61,557 bases of DNA, taken from positions 1 to 61,557 of the forward strand of contig CAYXVG010000044.1 of the NCBI GenBank assembly GCA_964468205.1. Direction: 5' to 3'. The notes beneath the pieces were generated by a model. The model had not been told where the DNA came from. It did not search any database and worked only from the letters and a program-made list of their open reading frames with translations. The DNA is from CAWELS01 sp964468205 (lineage in GTDB: Bacteria; Acidobacteriota; Terriglobia; Bryobacterales; Bryobacteraceae). Both the position numbers and the translations under genes were made by a program. This document shows positions 35,783-43,108 of the stretch, one piece after another; positions within the stretch are counted from its first letter, which is position 1, and each line of letters opens with the position of its first letter.

Positions 35783-36811
35783 TTGCTCCACCCGCCGCTG
35801 GCCTGGAGTATTATTCTATTTCTTACGGCAGCGGGCGCCGTAACGTATTTCGGGTCTCGCTTGACACGCGTCGCGGACCGCCTGGCCGATGTCACCGGTT
35901 TGGGCGAGGCAGTTGCCGGCGCGGTTCTACTGGGTGCCGCGACTTCCCTTCCAGGAATCGTTACCTCGGTTATTGCCGCACACGAAGGCTTCCCGGAGTT
36001 GTCGGTCAGCAATGCAATCGGCGGGATCGCCGGCCAGACGGTGTTCCTCGCGATAGCTGACATTGCTCACCGCCGGGCGAACCTGGAGCACGCCGCGGCC
36101 TCGGCGCCCAACATGATTCAGGGCGCGCTGCTGGTCACACTCCTGGCAATTCCGATGCTAGCCGCCTTCACTCCGGAAGTGCTGATCTTATCTGTTCACC
36201 CGGCGACTCCCCTTATGTTCGCCATTTACGCTCATGGCATTGGGATAGTGCGTGAGAGCCACCTTCATCCGATGTGGCGGCCCCAGATGACCGATGAAAC
36301 CCGGCCTGACCGGCCGGATGAAACCGCAGGCGGCGGCCGGCGCCTCCAGAGTCTGTTTTTGCAGTTCATCGTGTTAGCCGCGATTGTCGGAGTCGCGGGG
36401 TGGGTCGTCTACCGTGCGGCGGTGAATATCCTGAAGGACACCGGCATCTCGGAAACGGTGACCGGGATGTTGCTGACGGCCCTGGTAACCTCCATGCCAG
36501 AACTCGTAACCTCCCTCTCCGCCGTCAGGCGTGGCGCCCTCACGCTTGCTGTTGGTGGAATACTCGGTGGCAACGCGTTTGACACGCTGTTCCTTGGCTT
36601 TTCCGATGTCGCGTTCCGCGAGGGTTCCATCTACCACGCAGCATCCGGCGAGCAACTCCTCTTGATTGCGCTCTCCATTCTCATGACCAGCACCTTGTTG
36701 ACCGGACTGCTCCGCCGCGAAAAGCACGGAATTGCCAACATCGGTTTCGAGAGTTTCGCCGTGGTCGTACTTTACTTTCTGGGAGTCATTCTTGTGGTGA
36801 TGCCTGGATAA
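35783..36811 (+). CDS. CaCA-superfamily sodium/calcium exchanger-like protein
   Basis: A 342-residue membrane protein with the two inverted alpha repeats of cation/Ca2+ exchangers. Alpha-2 is canonical (LVTSMPELVTSLSAVRRGALTLAVGGILGGNAFDTLFL) with the ion-binding Glu at 240. Alpha-1 reads AATSLPGIVTSVIAAH, with Gly58 where the family has Glu. The cytoplasmic linker between the halves (about 158-190) is short and Asp/Arg-rich. The start is TTG 35783, preceded by AAGGAAAGG about 9 nt upstream; no better in-frame start exists. Loss of one of the two key acidic residues makes ordinary Na+/Ca2+ exchange uncertain; a different ion or a one-site mechanism is possible. The gene lies between mscS and mgtC. 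Confidence 0.85.
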   Translation: MLHPPLAWSIILFLTAAGAVTYFGSRLTRVADRLADVTGLGEAVAGAVLLGAATSLPGIVTSVIAAHEGFPELSVSNAIGGIAGQTVFLAIADIAHRRANLEHAAASAPNMIQGALLVTLLAIPMLAAFTPEVLILSVHPATPLMFAIYAHGIGIVRESHLHPMWRPQMTDETRPDRPDETAGGGRRLQSLFLQFIVLAAIVGVAGWVVYRAAVNILKDTGISETVTGMLLTALVTSMPELVTSLSAVRRGALTLAVGGILGGNAFDTLFLGFSDVAFREGSIYHAASGEQLLLIALSILMTSTLLTGLLRREKHGIANIGFESFAVVVLYFLGVILVVMPG

Positions 36812-36878
36812 CCAGCTCGTCGGCAAACTCTGAAACGGCAGCAGGCTCCAGGGGTCTTCTCAGCGCTGAGGCGAATCG

Positions 36879-37346
36879 GTGAATGAATTCCTACAAAACT
36901 CGTTGTACGTACTCGGGGTTGAGGTCCTGGTCCCTCTCCTGGTTGCCATGATCCTTGGCGGACTCGTCGGCTGGAACCGCGAGCTAGGCGACAAACCAGC
37001 CGGACTCAAGACCCACATGATGGTCGCGCTTGGCGCCGCTGCATTCACGCTCGTTGCCCTGCGTATCTTCAACAACACCGTTAACGACGGAATGCTCTCG
37101 GGCTCGGACCCAATCCGCATCGTGGAGGGTGTGGCAACCGGTATTGGCTTTCTGGGCGCAGGCTCGATCATCCGCAATCGAGGCGAGATTCAAGGGATCA
37201 CCACGGCAGCCGGGATCTGGGTCGTCGGGGGCGTGGGCGCCGCCTGCGGCGCGCGTCACTTCGATATTGCTGTCAGCGCCACCATGCTCTCTTTGATCAT
37301 CCTCGCCGTAATCCGGAAAGTGCAGCGCCGCGTATTGCGGAACTAG
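36879..37346 (+). CDS. MgtC/SapB-family membrane protein
   Basis: A 155-residue inner-membrane protein with four or five helices. The signature blocks are clear: LGGLVGWNRELGDKPAGLKTHMMVALGAAAFTL, VATGIGFLGAGSIIRNRGEIQGITTAAGIWVVGGVGAACG, and a final helix LSLIILAVI followed by a basic tail. MgtC proteins support growth at low Mg2+ and in some pathogens inhibit the F-ATPase; this short form lacks the C-terminal ACT-like cytoplasmic domain of Salmonella MgtC and is nearer SapB/YhiD. The start is GTG 36879 with GAGG 7 nt upstream. It converges with the fucose-isomerase-like gene, 37 nt apart. Confidence 0.93.
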   Translation: MNEFLQNSLYVLGVEVLVPLLVAMILGGLVGWNRELGDKPAGLKTHMMVALGAAAFTLVALRIFNNTVNDGMLSGSDPIRIVEGVATGIGFLGAGSIIRNRGEIQGITTAAGIWVVGGVGAACGARHFDIAVSATMLSLIILAVIRKVQRRVLRN

Positions 37347-37383
37347 ACGCCGTTACTGTCGATACTCATTTCGCCCCGGGGCG

Positions 37384-38700
37384 TTAGATTGTCTCTACTG
37401 CCAGCCCGAAGACTTTCGAAATCATCTCGATGTCGACGCGGTTATGACCGGTCATCAGGAGGTAGTGGTGAGAGACCAGCCGCTCCATCAGCCGGTGGCC
37501 ATCATTCACTCGGAGTACCGCACCGTTCCGGCAGTCCGAACCAGGATACTGGGCGTAGCCCTCGAGGCTTCCCTCGCCAACAGTGAGGCAATCAAGTTTC
37601 GGGTGCAGCTTGGCAAGAGTGATTTCCCCTTCCGGCAGCCGGGCGTCTATTGCCGTGGCGTTGTCGTCAACTATGGCGAGCACCTTCGGCCGCAGCTTCC
37701 ATTCCGAGGCAAAAGACTCCGGCAGCACGCCAAGATAGCCGCAGTGGGCCACCAGAACACAATCCTCTGGAGATTTTTTCTCTGGGAAGTTCGGAATCCG
37801 TTCGTGCTTCAGCGCGGTCTGACCAACCAGGAACGGATACAGGTTGGTCATCATGATGGGCACGTCGAGAGAATTGTGAAGGATGTACTTTGTGAGCATC
37901 GACATCGTGTCCGCTTCGCATCCCCAGATCAGCCGGCGCTGTTCGTAGAGCAGGTTCCAGGCGAGGCACGGCGTCGTATCCGAGAAGTGTGACTCGTTCA
38001 GACAGTTGATACCCACCGAGCGAATACCGGGGTCCGCGTCCAGTTCCCGGCTCACGGCTAGGTAAATCTTTAGCGCGCTAAGCAGCGACCGCGGTGAAAC
38101 TCCCTTTGTCACGATCTTCCGGCATCGGGCCACCTCCTGTGCGTCACTGTCGGGGATCTCCTTTGCCCGCGCCCCCAGCTCACGAAAGCTCTTCTTCACA
38201 ATCGAAATGCCGAATTTGTCCTTGATCCGCTCCGAACATTCGTCCTCCCACCAGTAGAAGCGTTTGAAGATCTCGGGTTGGAACCCCTCACCCGGGTTGT
38301 CTTGGTAAACCAGAAACTTTGACTGCGTGAGCTCTCTCTTCACCGCCAGTGCCCGGCAAACGTGCTTCGCCTGGGCCGCCGTGTACGGGGCAATCGTAGT
38401 GACTCCTTCAGCCCTCAGGTAGCTGGCAATCTCCCAATCCCACATCGAGAGTGTGCCGAATTCGGACGTGATCAGCAAGATTGGAATCTCAATCCCCTGA
38501 AAGTCGTGGCGCCGGCGATACGCTTCGCCGAGGATTTCCGGAAAGACCACCGCGTCAGCTCCGTCCGGCGGTGCGCCCAGCGGCGCCGCCTCCAGAAACT
38601 CTGCTTGGTCTCGGAGCAAGGCTCGCAACGCGTTGAGTTGCGCCTCGAACGCTTCGGTTCTTCCACCGCTGAAGTGAAGTGGTTGTAGTCGTGCTTTCAC
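37384..38700 (-). CDS. L-fucose/L-arabinose isomerase-like protein
   Basis: A 438-residue cytosolic protein of the fucose-isomerase-like superfamily. Supporting segments are LLITSEFGTLSMWDWEIASYL (N-terminal Rossmann-like domain), VGINCLNESHFSDTTPCLAWNLLYE and the metal-region-like WGCEADTMSMLTKYILHN, where Glu and Asp ligands would be expected. Close to the C-terminus HHYLLMTGHNRVDIEM follows the family's terminal pattern. Fucose isomerases proper are about 590 residues and arabinose isomerases about 500, so this is a shorter subgroup of unknown substrate. GTG 38700 is chosen because AAGGCGGA lies just upstream; a TTG at 38736 adds 12 residues. It is 54 nt downstream of the sugar isomerase/epimerase gene and likely in its operon. 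Confidence 0.78.
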   Translation of the reverse strand: MKARLQPLHFSGGRTEAFEAQLNALRALLRDQAEFLEAAPLGAPPDGADAVVFPEILGEAYRRRHDFQGIEIPILLITSEFGTLSMWDWEIASYLRAEGVTTIAPYTAAQAKHVCRALAVKRELTQSKFLVYQDNPGEGFQPEIFKRFYWWEDECSERIKDKFGISIVKKSFRELGARAKEIPDSDAQEVARCRKIVTKGVSPRSLLSALKIYLAVSRELDADPGIRSVGINCLNESHFSDTTPCLAWNLLYEQRRLIWGCEADTMSMLTKYILHNSLDVPIMMTNLYPFLVGQTALKHERIPNFPEKKSPEDCVLVAHCGYLGVLPESFASEWKLRPKVLAIVDDNATAIDARLPEGEITLAKLHPKLDCLTVGEGSLEGYAQYPGSDCRNGAVLRVNDGHRLMERLVSHHYLLMTGHNRVDIEMISKVFGLAVETI

Positions 38701-38754
38701 TGTGTCCGCCTTTTTAGCCTCTTGATCTGATGCCAATCGGCCGCTCTTGCAGGT

Positions 38755-39615
38755 TCAACCAGCCGTCGCGGCAATCCTCCGGAGTTCCTCAACGCTTCTC
38801 GCGACCGCTCGGTCTTCATCTCCGCCATAGTCTGGATGTAGGAAATCAATCTCAACCGCCAGAAAACCTCTGTACCCGGCATCCTTCAACAGTTGGGCCA
38901 GCTTCTGATTGTTCACCACGCCGTCGCCCACTGGGGCGCACGAGAAGAAGAACCATTCGTCAGCGGCGATGCCCTTCTGCACCTTCAGGTCCTTGATATG
39001 CGTTGCGTAGACATGCGGCGCGAGCTTTTCCATACCCTTTATCGGGTCGTCCAAGAGCCGCAGGAAATTACCCGTATCGAAATTGACCCCGAGGTAAGGG
39101 GAGCCAACAGCGTCGATGAGCTGGAGTATTTCGTCGGCCGTGAAATCGATGTGGTTTTCTACCGCCATCTGGATGTCGTAATCTTGCGCCACCTTCACCG
39201 CCTTCTTGAACATCTTCGTCAACTGATCGAGTTGCGGCTTGTGCGGCTCATGGCGGAACCTGAGGCTGCTGCCGACCACGCGCATCACATCGGCGCCGAT
39301 ACTCCGGGCACGTGGGACGCTCGCGATCATGTCCTCGTATGCCTCCGTGTTCCGGCCGCCTTCGAGCCCGTCGGGATGGCCCCATGCGTAGACGCGGTCC
39401 ATCCCGTACTCGTCGAGAACACCCTTCACCTCGCCCAGATAGACTGGGTCCTGGCGCGGTATGAAACAAGATTCGAGGGAGACTCCGTCCACCTTCAGTT
39501 CATGGGCACGCGCAAGGAAATCCTCCAAAGTCATCCTGCGCGGCGGCGGGTCCTGTTGCGGATAAACCTCACCGAAAAACCGGTGGTAGCAGTAACTGTC
39601 GATTCCAATTTTCAT
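38755..39615 (-). CDS. Xylose-isomerase-like TIM-barrel sugar isomerase/epimerase
   Basis: A 286-residue protein of the AP-endonuclease-2/IolE-like TIM-barrel group, whose members isomerise, epimerise or dehydrate sugars and polyols. Typical motifs are the N-terminal KIGIDSYCYHRFFGEVYP, the metal Glu in DIQMAVENHIDFTADEI, GVNFDTGNFLRLLDDP, HVYATHIKDLKV (metal His) and the final acidic GFLAVEIDFLHPD. The start ATG 39615 follows a near-consensus promoter at 39678-39707. The GntR regulator is encoded immediately upstream on the same strand and the fucose-isomerase-like gene follows, which suggests a small sugar-catabolic operon. The substrate is not predictable. Confidence 0.88.
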   Translation of the reverse strand: MKIGIDSYCYHRFFGEVYPQQDPPPRRMTLEDFLARAHELKVDGVSLESCFIPRQDPVYLGEVKGVLDEYGMDRVYAWGHPDGLEGGRNTEAYEDMIASVPRARSIGADVMRVVGSSLRFRHEPHKPQLDQLTKMFKKAVKVAQDYDIQMAVENHIDFTADEILQLIDAVGSPYLGVNFDTGNFLRLLDDPIKGMEKLAPHVYATHIKDLKVQKGIAADEWFFFSCAPVGDGVVNNQKLAQLLKDAGYRGFLAVEIDFLHPDYGGDEDRAVARSVEELRRIAATAG

Positions 39616-39677
39616 AAATGCGTTCCCGGCGATCGCTGGACCTCTGTTGCTTTACCTATCATTACAGTACGACAGGA

Positions 39678-39707
39678 ATTGTATGTCTCCTGAATTGGCA
39701 AAGTCAA
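39678..39707 (-). promoter_or_regulatory. Sigma-70-like promoter with overlapping inverted repeat
   Basis: On the minus strand TTGACT (complement of 39702-39707), an 18-nt spacer and TACAAT (complement of 39678-39683) form a near-consensus promoter about 60 nt upstream of the sugar isomerase/epimerase start. An inverted repeat, CAGGA (39673-39677) and TCCTG (39688-39692) with 10 nt between, is centred on the -10 element and could be an operator. The adjacent GntR-family protein is the obvious candidate regulator, but the repeat does not resemble the one in front of gntR. Confidence 0.55.
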
Positions 39708-39726
39708 GCAAACGAGGATGCAGGCG

Positions 39727-40566
39727 TCACAACCCACGAACGGCGGCCATGCCGGAGGCTGCGCTCGCTTCAGATGTATCATTGGAGCGCACGAGCCGGA
39801 CGTGAAACTTGCAGCGGTCGCCCCGATGCCGGGCAACATAGTATTCGAGCGGAGTCCCGTCGTCGAGCTCTCCAATACTCTTAAGCAGCAGCGCTGGGCT
39901 GCCAGGACGCACCTGCAGCAGTTTGGCTTCCGCCTTGTCCAACGCAACCGCTTCGATCGTCCGGTAGCCGCGACTAATCACCAGGCCATAGTCCCGGGCC
40001 AGCAGGGCATACAGCGACTGGTTCGAAAAATCCTGTTCCACAACCGACGGACAGAAATGTTCGGGTATGTAGGTCGCTACGATCACCTCGGGGACTCCGT
40101 CTAGGAACCGCAGCCGGGTCAGCATGATCACGGAATCCCCCTCTTTCAGTTGGAGCGCCCCAGCCACCTCGGCGCCGGCGGGAATCACTCGAAGCTCGAG
40201 CACCCGCGTGTAAGGTCTCTGGCCCCGGGAGACAGCGTCCTCGTAGAACCCTTTCAAACTCTGCATGAGCGCACCGTGATAGGCCGGAGCCGTAATCATG
40301 GTGCGCTTCCCGCTTTTTTTGATCACCAATCCCTTTTGCACCAGCAGCGACATCGCCTGGCGAACCACCGTCCGGCTGACGCCGAGGCGATCGCACATCT
40401 CCTGCTCGCTGGGCAGAAACTGGCCCGGCCGCCACGCCTGGGCACGAACCTTCTCCTCGATCAGAGTTGTGAGCTGATGGTAATAAGGGATCGGGCTATC
40501 GAGGTCGATCGAGCCGGCGTGGAAGACAACGGATTCGGAATCAGGTTTTTGCACGGCTTGCGGCAT
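39727..40566 (-). CDS. GntR/HutC-family transcriptional regulator
   Basis: A 279-residue repressor-type regulator. Residues about 25-95 form the winged helix-turn-helix: PIPYYHQLTTLIEEKVRAQAW, LPSEQEMCDRLGVSRTVVRQAM and LVQKGLVIKKSGKRTMI. The remainder is a UTRA effector-binding domain (SVIMLTRLRFLDGVPEVIVATYIP through LEYYVARHRGDRCKFHVRL). The UTRA domain usually binds a sugar, sugar phosphate or amino acid related to the controlled pathway. It lies directly upstream of the two isomerase-like genes and faces the ThuA gene. A concentric inverted repeat at 40589-40615, just upstream of its start, suggests autoregulation and perhaps control of the divergent gene. Confidence 0.93.
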   Translation of the reverse strand: MPQAVQKPDSESVVFHAGSIDLDSPIPYYHQLTTLIEEKVRAQAWRPGQFLPSEQEMCDRLGVSRTVVRQAMSLLVQKGLVIKKSGKRTMITAPAYHGALMQSLKGFYEDAVSRGQRPYTRVLELRVIPAGAEVAGALQLKEGDSVIMLTRLRFLDGVPEVIVATYIPEHFCPSVVEQDFSNQSLYALLARDYGLVISRGYRTIEAVALDKAEAKLLQVRPGSPALLLKSIGELDDGTPLEYYVARHRGDRCKFHVRLVRSNDTSEASAASGMAAVRGL

Positions 40567-40588
40567 GATCGTGCATCTTCACTTATAA

Positions 40589-40615
40589 TACACCTCGAAT
40601 AGCTATACTGGTGTA
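40589..40615. promoter_or_regulatory. Candidate operator between gntR and thuA
   Basis: The arms TACACC (40589-40594) and GGTGTA (40610-40615) are exact inverted repeats with 15 nt between them, and the perfect palindrome ATAGCTAT (40599-40606) sits almost at the same centre. The element begins 23 nt upstream of the gntR start in an AT-rich patch containing TATAAT-like sequences, where a repressor would block transcription. No second copy was found in front of the neighbouring operons. Binding by the GntR protein is inferred from position only. Confidence 0.5.
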
Positions 40616-40722
40616 AGGATAGGATTTTAGTAGAGTTCGGAGCCGCGGACGCTCGGTCCATGGCACCCGCGAGTATATTCTTCGTGTTGACTGGCGCGAA
40701 TTCGGCGTACTATTCTCCAGCT

Positions 40723-41481
40723 ATGATTACAGGTTTCGGTTCGTCGCGCTTCCCCACCGCTTGGCCGCGTGTGTCAACGCTACTAGCCGCGGCTCTCCTG
40801 CTGCTGTCTGCCTCAGCCGCGCTAGCCGCGGGCGCTCCCACGAACGAACCGCTAAAGGTGGTAGTAGTTATCGGCGGTCACGCCTTTGAGCCCAGTTTCT
40901 TCTCGGTGTTCGAAGGGCGGCCCGAGTTTGAGACCGTCGTCCATCCGCATCCGATGGCATTCCGGCCGAAGCTCACGGGCTTCGATGTCATCGTCCTCTA
41001 CGACATGCTCGACAGCCTGGAACCGCCAAAGCAGAAACGATTGCAGGAATTCCTCGCGGCGGGTAAAGGGCTGGTAGTATTGCACCACGCGCTGATCAAC
41101 TATGGATCCTGGACGTGGTGGCAGGAAGAGGTCTCCGGCGGCCGCTACATTCGAAAAGGGGAGGAACTTCCGCCTTCCGAATTTGAACATGACCTAAACA
41201 TGCACATCCGCTCGGTTGCAGAGCATCCGATCACGCAAGGTCTCGGGTCGTTCGAGATCATCGACGAAGCCTACAAAGGCATGTGGTTCTCCCCCCGGAT
41301 TAAGGTGCTACTTGAGACGGATCATCCCGCCGCGGACAGGCCGGTCGCCTGGATCGGTCCCCACGAGAAATCGCGGGTGGCGGTTATCCAACTCGGCCAC
41401 GGCCGCGAGGCTCATGAGAATCCGAACTACAAGCGCCTGGTTCATAACGCCATCCTCTGGGCAGCCGGGCGATTGCAGTAG
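40723..41481 (+). CDS. ThuA-like domain protein, exported
   Basis: A 252-residue protein with an N-terminal signal peptide (about 37 residues, ending ASAALAAG) and one ThuA-like domain with a class-I glutamine-amidotransferase-like fold. Characteristic segments are VVVVIGGHAFEPSFFSVF, FDVIVLYDML, KGLVVLHHALINYG, ADRPVAWIGPHEKSRVAVIQLGHG and the terminal HNAILWAAGRLQ. ThuA was named for trehalose/disaccharide use in rhizobia, and the exported forms common in Acidobacteriota and Planctomycetota are thought to act on sugars in the periplasm. ATG 40723 is preferred because it starts the signal peptide; an upstream ATG at 40660 gives 21 extra residues. It is divergent from gntR and converges with the shikimate-dehydrogenase-like gene. 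Confidence 0.87.
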   Translation: MITGFGSSRFPTAWPRVSTLLAAALLLLSASAALAAGAPTNEPLKVVVVIGGHAFEPSFFSVFEGRPEFETVVHPHPMAFRPKLTGFDVIVLYDMLDSLEPPKQKRLQEFLAAGKGLVVLHHALINYGSWTWWQEEVSGGRYIRKGEELPPSEFEHDLNMHIRSVAEHPITQGLGSFEIIDEAYKGMWFSPRIKVLLETDHPAADRPVAWIGPHEKSRVAVIQLGHGREAHENPNYKRLVHNAILWAAGRLQ

Positions 41482-41503
41482 ACTCCCGCCGCGGGTCTGA
41501 GTC
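41481..41503. terminator. Possible hairpin at the convergent gene ends
   Basis: The 23 nt between and across the two stop codons can fold as GACTC...GAGTC (outer arms) around CCCG...CGGG (inner arms with a 3-nt loop). It sits exactly where the thuA gene and the minus-strand operon meet, so it could stop transcription from both sides. There is no clear T-run on either side, so an intrinsic terminator is uncertain. Confidence 0.3.
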
Positions 41504-42491
41504 AACTGACGCCGGACATCTGCCGCACACCCGCCTGTCGCAGCGCCGGCTTGCAGATCTCCGAGGCGATCGCCGCCAACTTCGTGAACGTCTCGCCATC
41601 GATTCGCAGCTTGAGCACCTCGGCAATCACCTGCGTCCAACCATGAAGGAAATAGAGCCATCCATCTTCGATCTCGAGGCCCCGGCTCACGCGCTGGTCC
41701 AGAGCCTGGTGCAGGAAGTCCAGTTCTCCCCTGTAGTTCAACTCCCACGCCACCCCATTCTCGGGAAGCTGGCCACGATCCGTAATCGGGGAGCCAGGTA
41801 GATCCTTACCCATGCCAGTGGCATTCACCACAATCGAACCGGGCGTGAGAGACTCCATCAGCCGATCGTTCTCCGCGGGATCCGTCTGGCAGTGGTATTC
41901 GAAGTAGATGTCTGTCTCGAGCTTCGAAACCATCTCGCGCAGTCTTCCGAGCCGCCCCGGCGACCGATTCACTATGACACAGCGGCCAGGCCGGTCCCCC
42001 GGTTCGCGTTTGTTAATAAAGTGCAATACGATTGCGGTGGTCGACCCACCCGCTCCCAGGCAAAGTAGTTCACCGCCCGTGCGTTGGAAGTAATCCGCTC
42101 CGAGCATGGCATCCAGGCTCATGCCGGCCGTGATCGGGTCCTTTGCATGCCCGGCCAGCCAACTGCTTTCCTTCGAGATGCTGGACACCTCCGCGCATAT
42201 CTCGGCGTAAGGGTCCAGATAATCAAAGATATCCCGCGCGGCTTCAAGCAGATTGATCTTGTGTGCCGTGACGAGCGCGCCGAGTGATAGGGGGTCGTGC
42301 TTGATTTGGGCCACGGCGCGGCGATAGTCCTCCGGGTCCGCATGCAATTTGAGATCGACGCCCTCCAGCTTCACATCGGGCCGGCCAAGTTCGGCGGCCC
42401 AGCGGGGGAAGACCTTCATGATGGACGACTGCGTTGTCGTCACGCCGATGAAGTACATCGTCGGCTGTTGCTGTGTCTTGATTGATTGCAT
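41502..42491 (-). CDS. Shikimate dehydrogenase-like protein of unknown substrate
   Basis: A 329-residue two-domain dehydrogenase fold. The N-terminal substrate domain shows SLGALVTAHKINLLEAA with the catalytic-type Lys78 and GHAKDPITAGMSLDAML with the paired Asp118. The C-terminal domain has the NAD(P) loop LCLGAGGSTTAIVLHF, then VNRSPGRLGRLREMV and a final VLKLRIDGETFTKLAAI. It is longer than AroE (about 275) and sits at the end of a sugar operon, so quinate/shikimate or an unrelated hydroxy acid may be the substrate. ATG 42491 has GGAGG 8 nt upstream and starts the conserved text; the frame is open further 5' but reads as the antisense-like end of the preceding gene. The gap to the cupin isomerase gene is 23 nt. 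Confidence 0.8.
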   Translation of the reverse strand: MQSIKTQQQPTMYFIGVTTTQSSIMKVFPRWAAELGRPDVKLEGVDLKLHADPEDYRRAVAQIKHDPLSLGALVTAHKINLLEAARDIFDYLDPYAEICAEVSSISKESSWLAGHAKDPITAGMSLDAMLGADYFQRTGGELLCLGAGGSTTAIVLHFINKREPGDRPGRCVIVNRSPGRLGRLREMVSKLETDIYFEYHCQTDPAENDRLMESLTPGSIVVNATGMGKDLPGSPITDRGQLPENGVAWELNYRGELDFLHQALDQRVSRGLEIEDGWLYFLHGWTQVIAEVLKLRIDGETFTKLAAIASEICKPALRQAGVRQMSGVS

Positions 42492-42514
42492 GAGATGAAC
42501 CTCCACTCGCCGGG

Positions 42515-43108
42515 CTAATCCGCGGCCGCGAGCCGTGCTGGATTGTCGGCCAGGCGAAAACCGTTTCCGTCCCGCAGAACGAGTTTTCGAAAACCCCGGC
42601 CCGCAATACTGCCGTAGTCGTGGCCAGCGTTTCCGGGATACACAAAAAACGTGACGAAGTCCTCCTCCAGACTGAGATTCACGGACCGGTGAGCCCACCG
42701 AGGAGGTACATACACAACCCGCCCCGGCGTCACCTCTTCGGCGGACCATTCACCCTCTTCGGTTTCCATCAGCAAGAGCCCGCGCCCGCCAATTCCGTAG
42801 TAGATCTCCGCCGTCTCGCGCACTGAATGATAGTGTCCCTTGGTGAGGAAGAACTCGTCTCCAATCACGCCGGGATGGACCACTGACAAGCCGCTGAGCA
42901 GTTCGCCCGGCTCTTCAGGGCGGCGGATCTCGAAGACCTCGTAGAGAATGGTATCCTCGGCCGCCAGCTTCTCTTGATAAGCCTGCTCATCGGTGAAGTA
43001 GCCGCCGAGGTCTGACAGCCTGCGGATAAGGTGGGTGTCAAACCGGGCGGCATTGGTGCGGTGAGCGGCGGCAGAGACAATTTCAACGCTGAACGGTTTG
43101 CTGTTCAT
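42515..43108 (-). CDS. Cupin-type phosphoglucose isomerase (archaeal-type)
   Basis: Interconverts glucose-6-phosphate and fructose-6-phosphate using a metal-containing cupin, unrelated to the usual Pgi fold. The 197-residue length and the text match the archaeal cPGI family: LTKGHYHSVRETAEIYYGIGGRGLLLM, then GRVVYVPPRWAHRSVNL and AGHDYGSIAGRGFRKLV. The metal ligands would be H92, H94, E101 and H140. ATG 43108 has GGAGGAAG 6 nt upstream and overlaps the end of the alcohol dehydrogenase gene by 26 nt. In this sugar operon the true substrate may be another aldose phosphate, but the full motif set favours glucose or mannose-6-phosphate. Such cupin isomerases are sporadic in bacteria, which suggests transfer. 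Confidence 0.87.
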   Translation of the reverse strand: MNSKPFSVEIVSAAAHRTNAARFDTHLIRRLSDLGGYFTDEQAYQEKLAAEDTILYEVFEIRRPEEPGELLSGLSVVHPGVIGDEFFLTKGHYHSVRETAEIYYGIGGRGLLLMETEEGEWSAEEVTPGRVVYVPPRWAHRSVNLSLEEDFVTFFVYPGNAGHDYGSIAGRGFRKLVLRDGNGFRLADNPARLAAAD

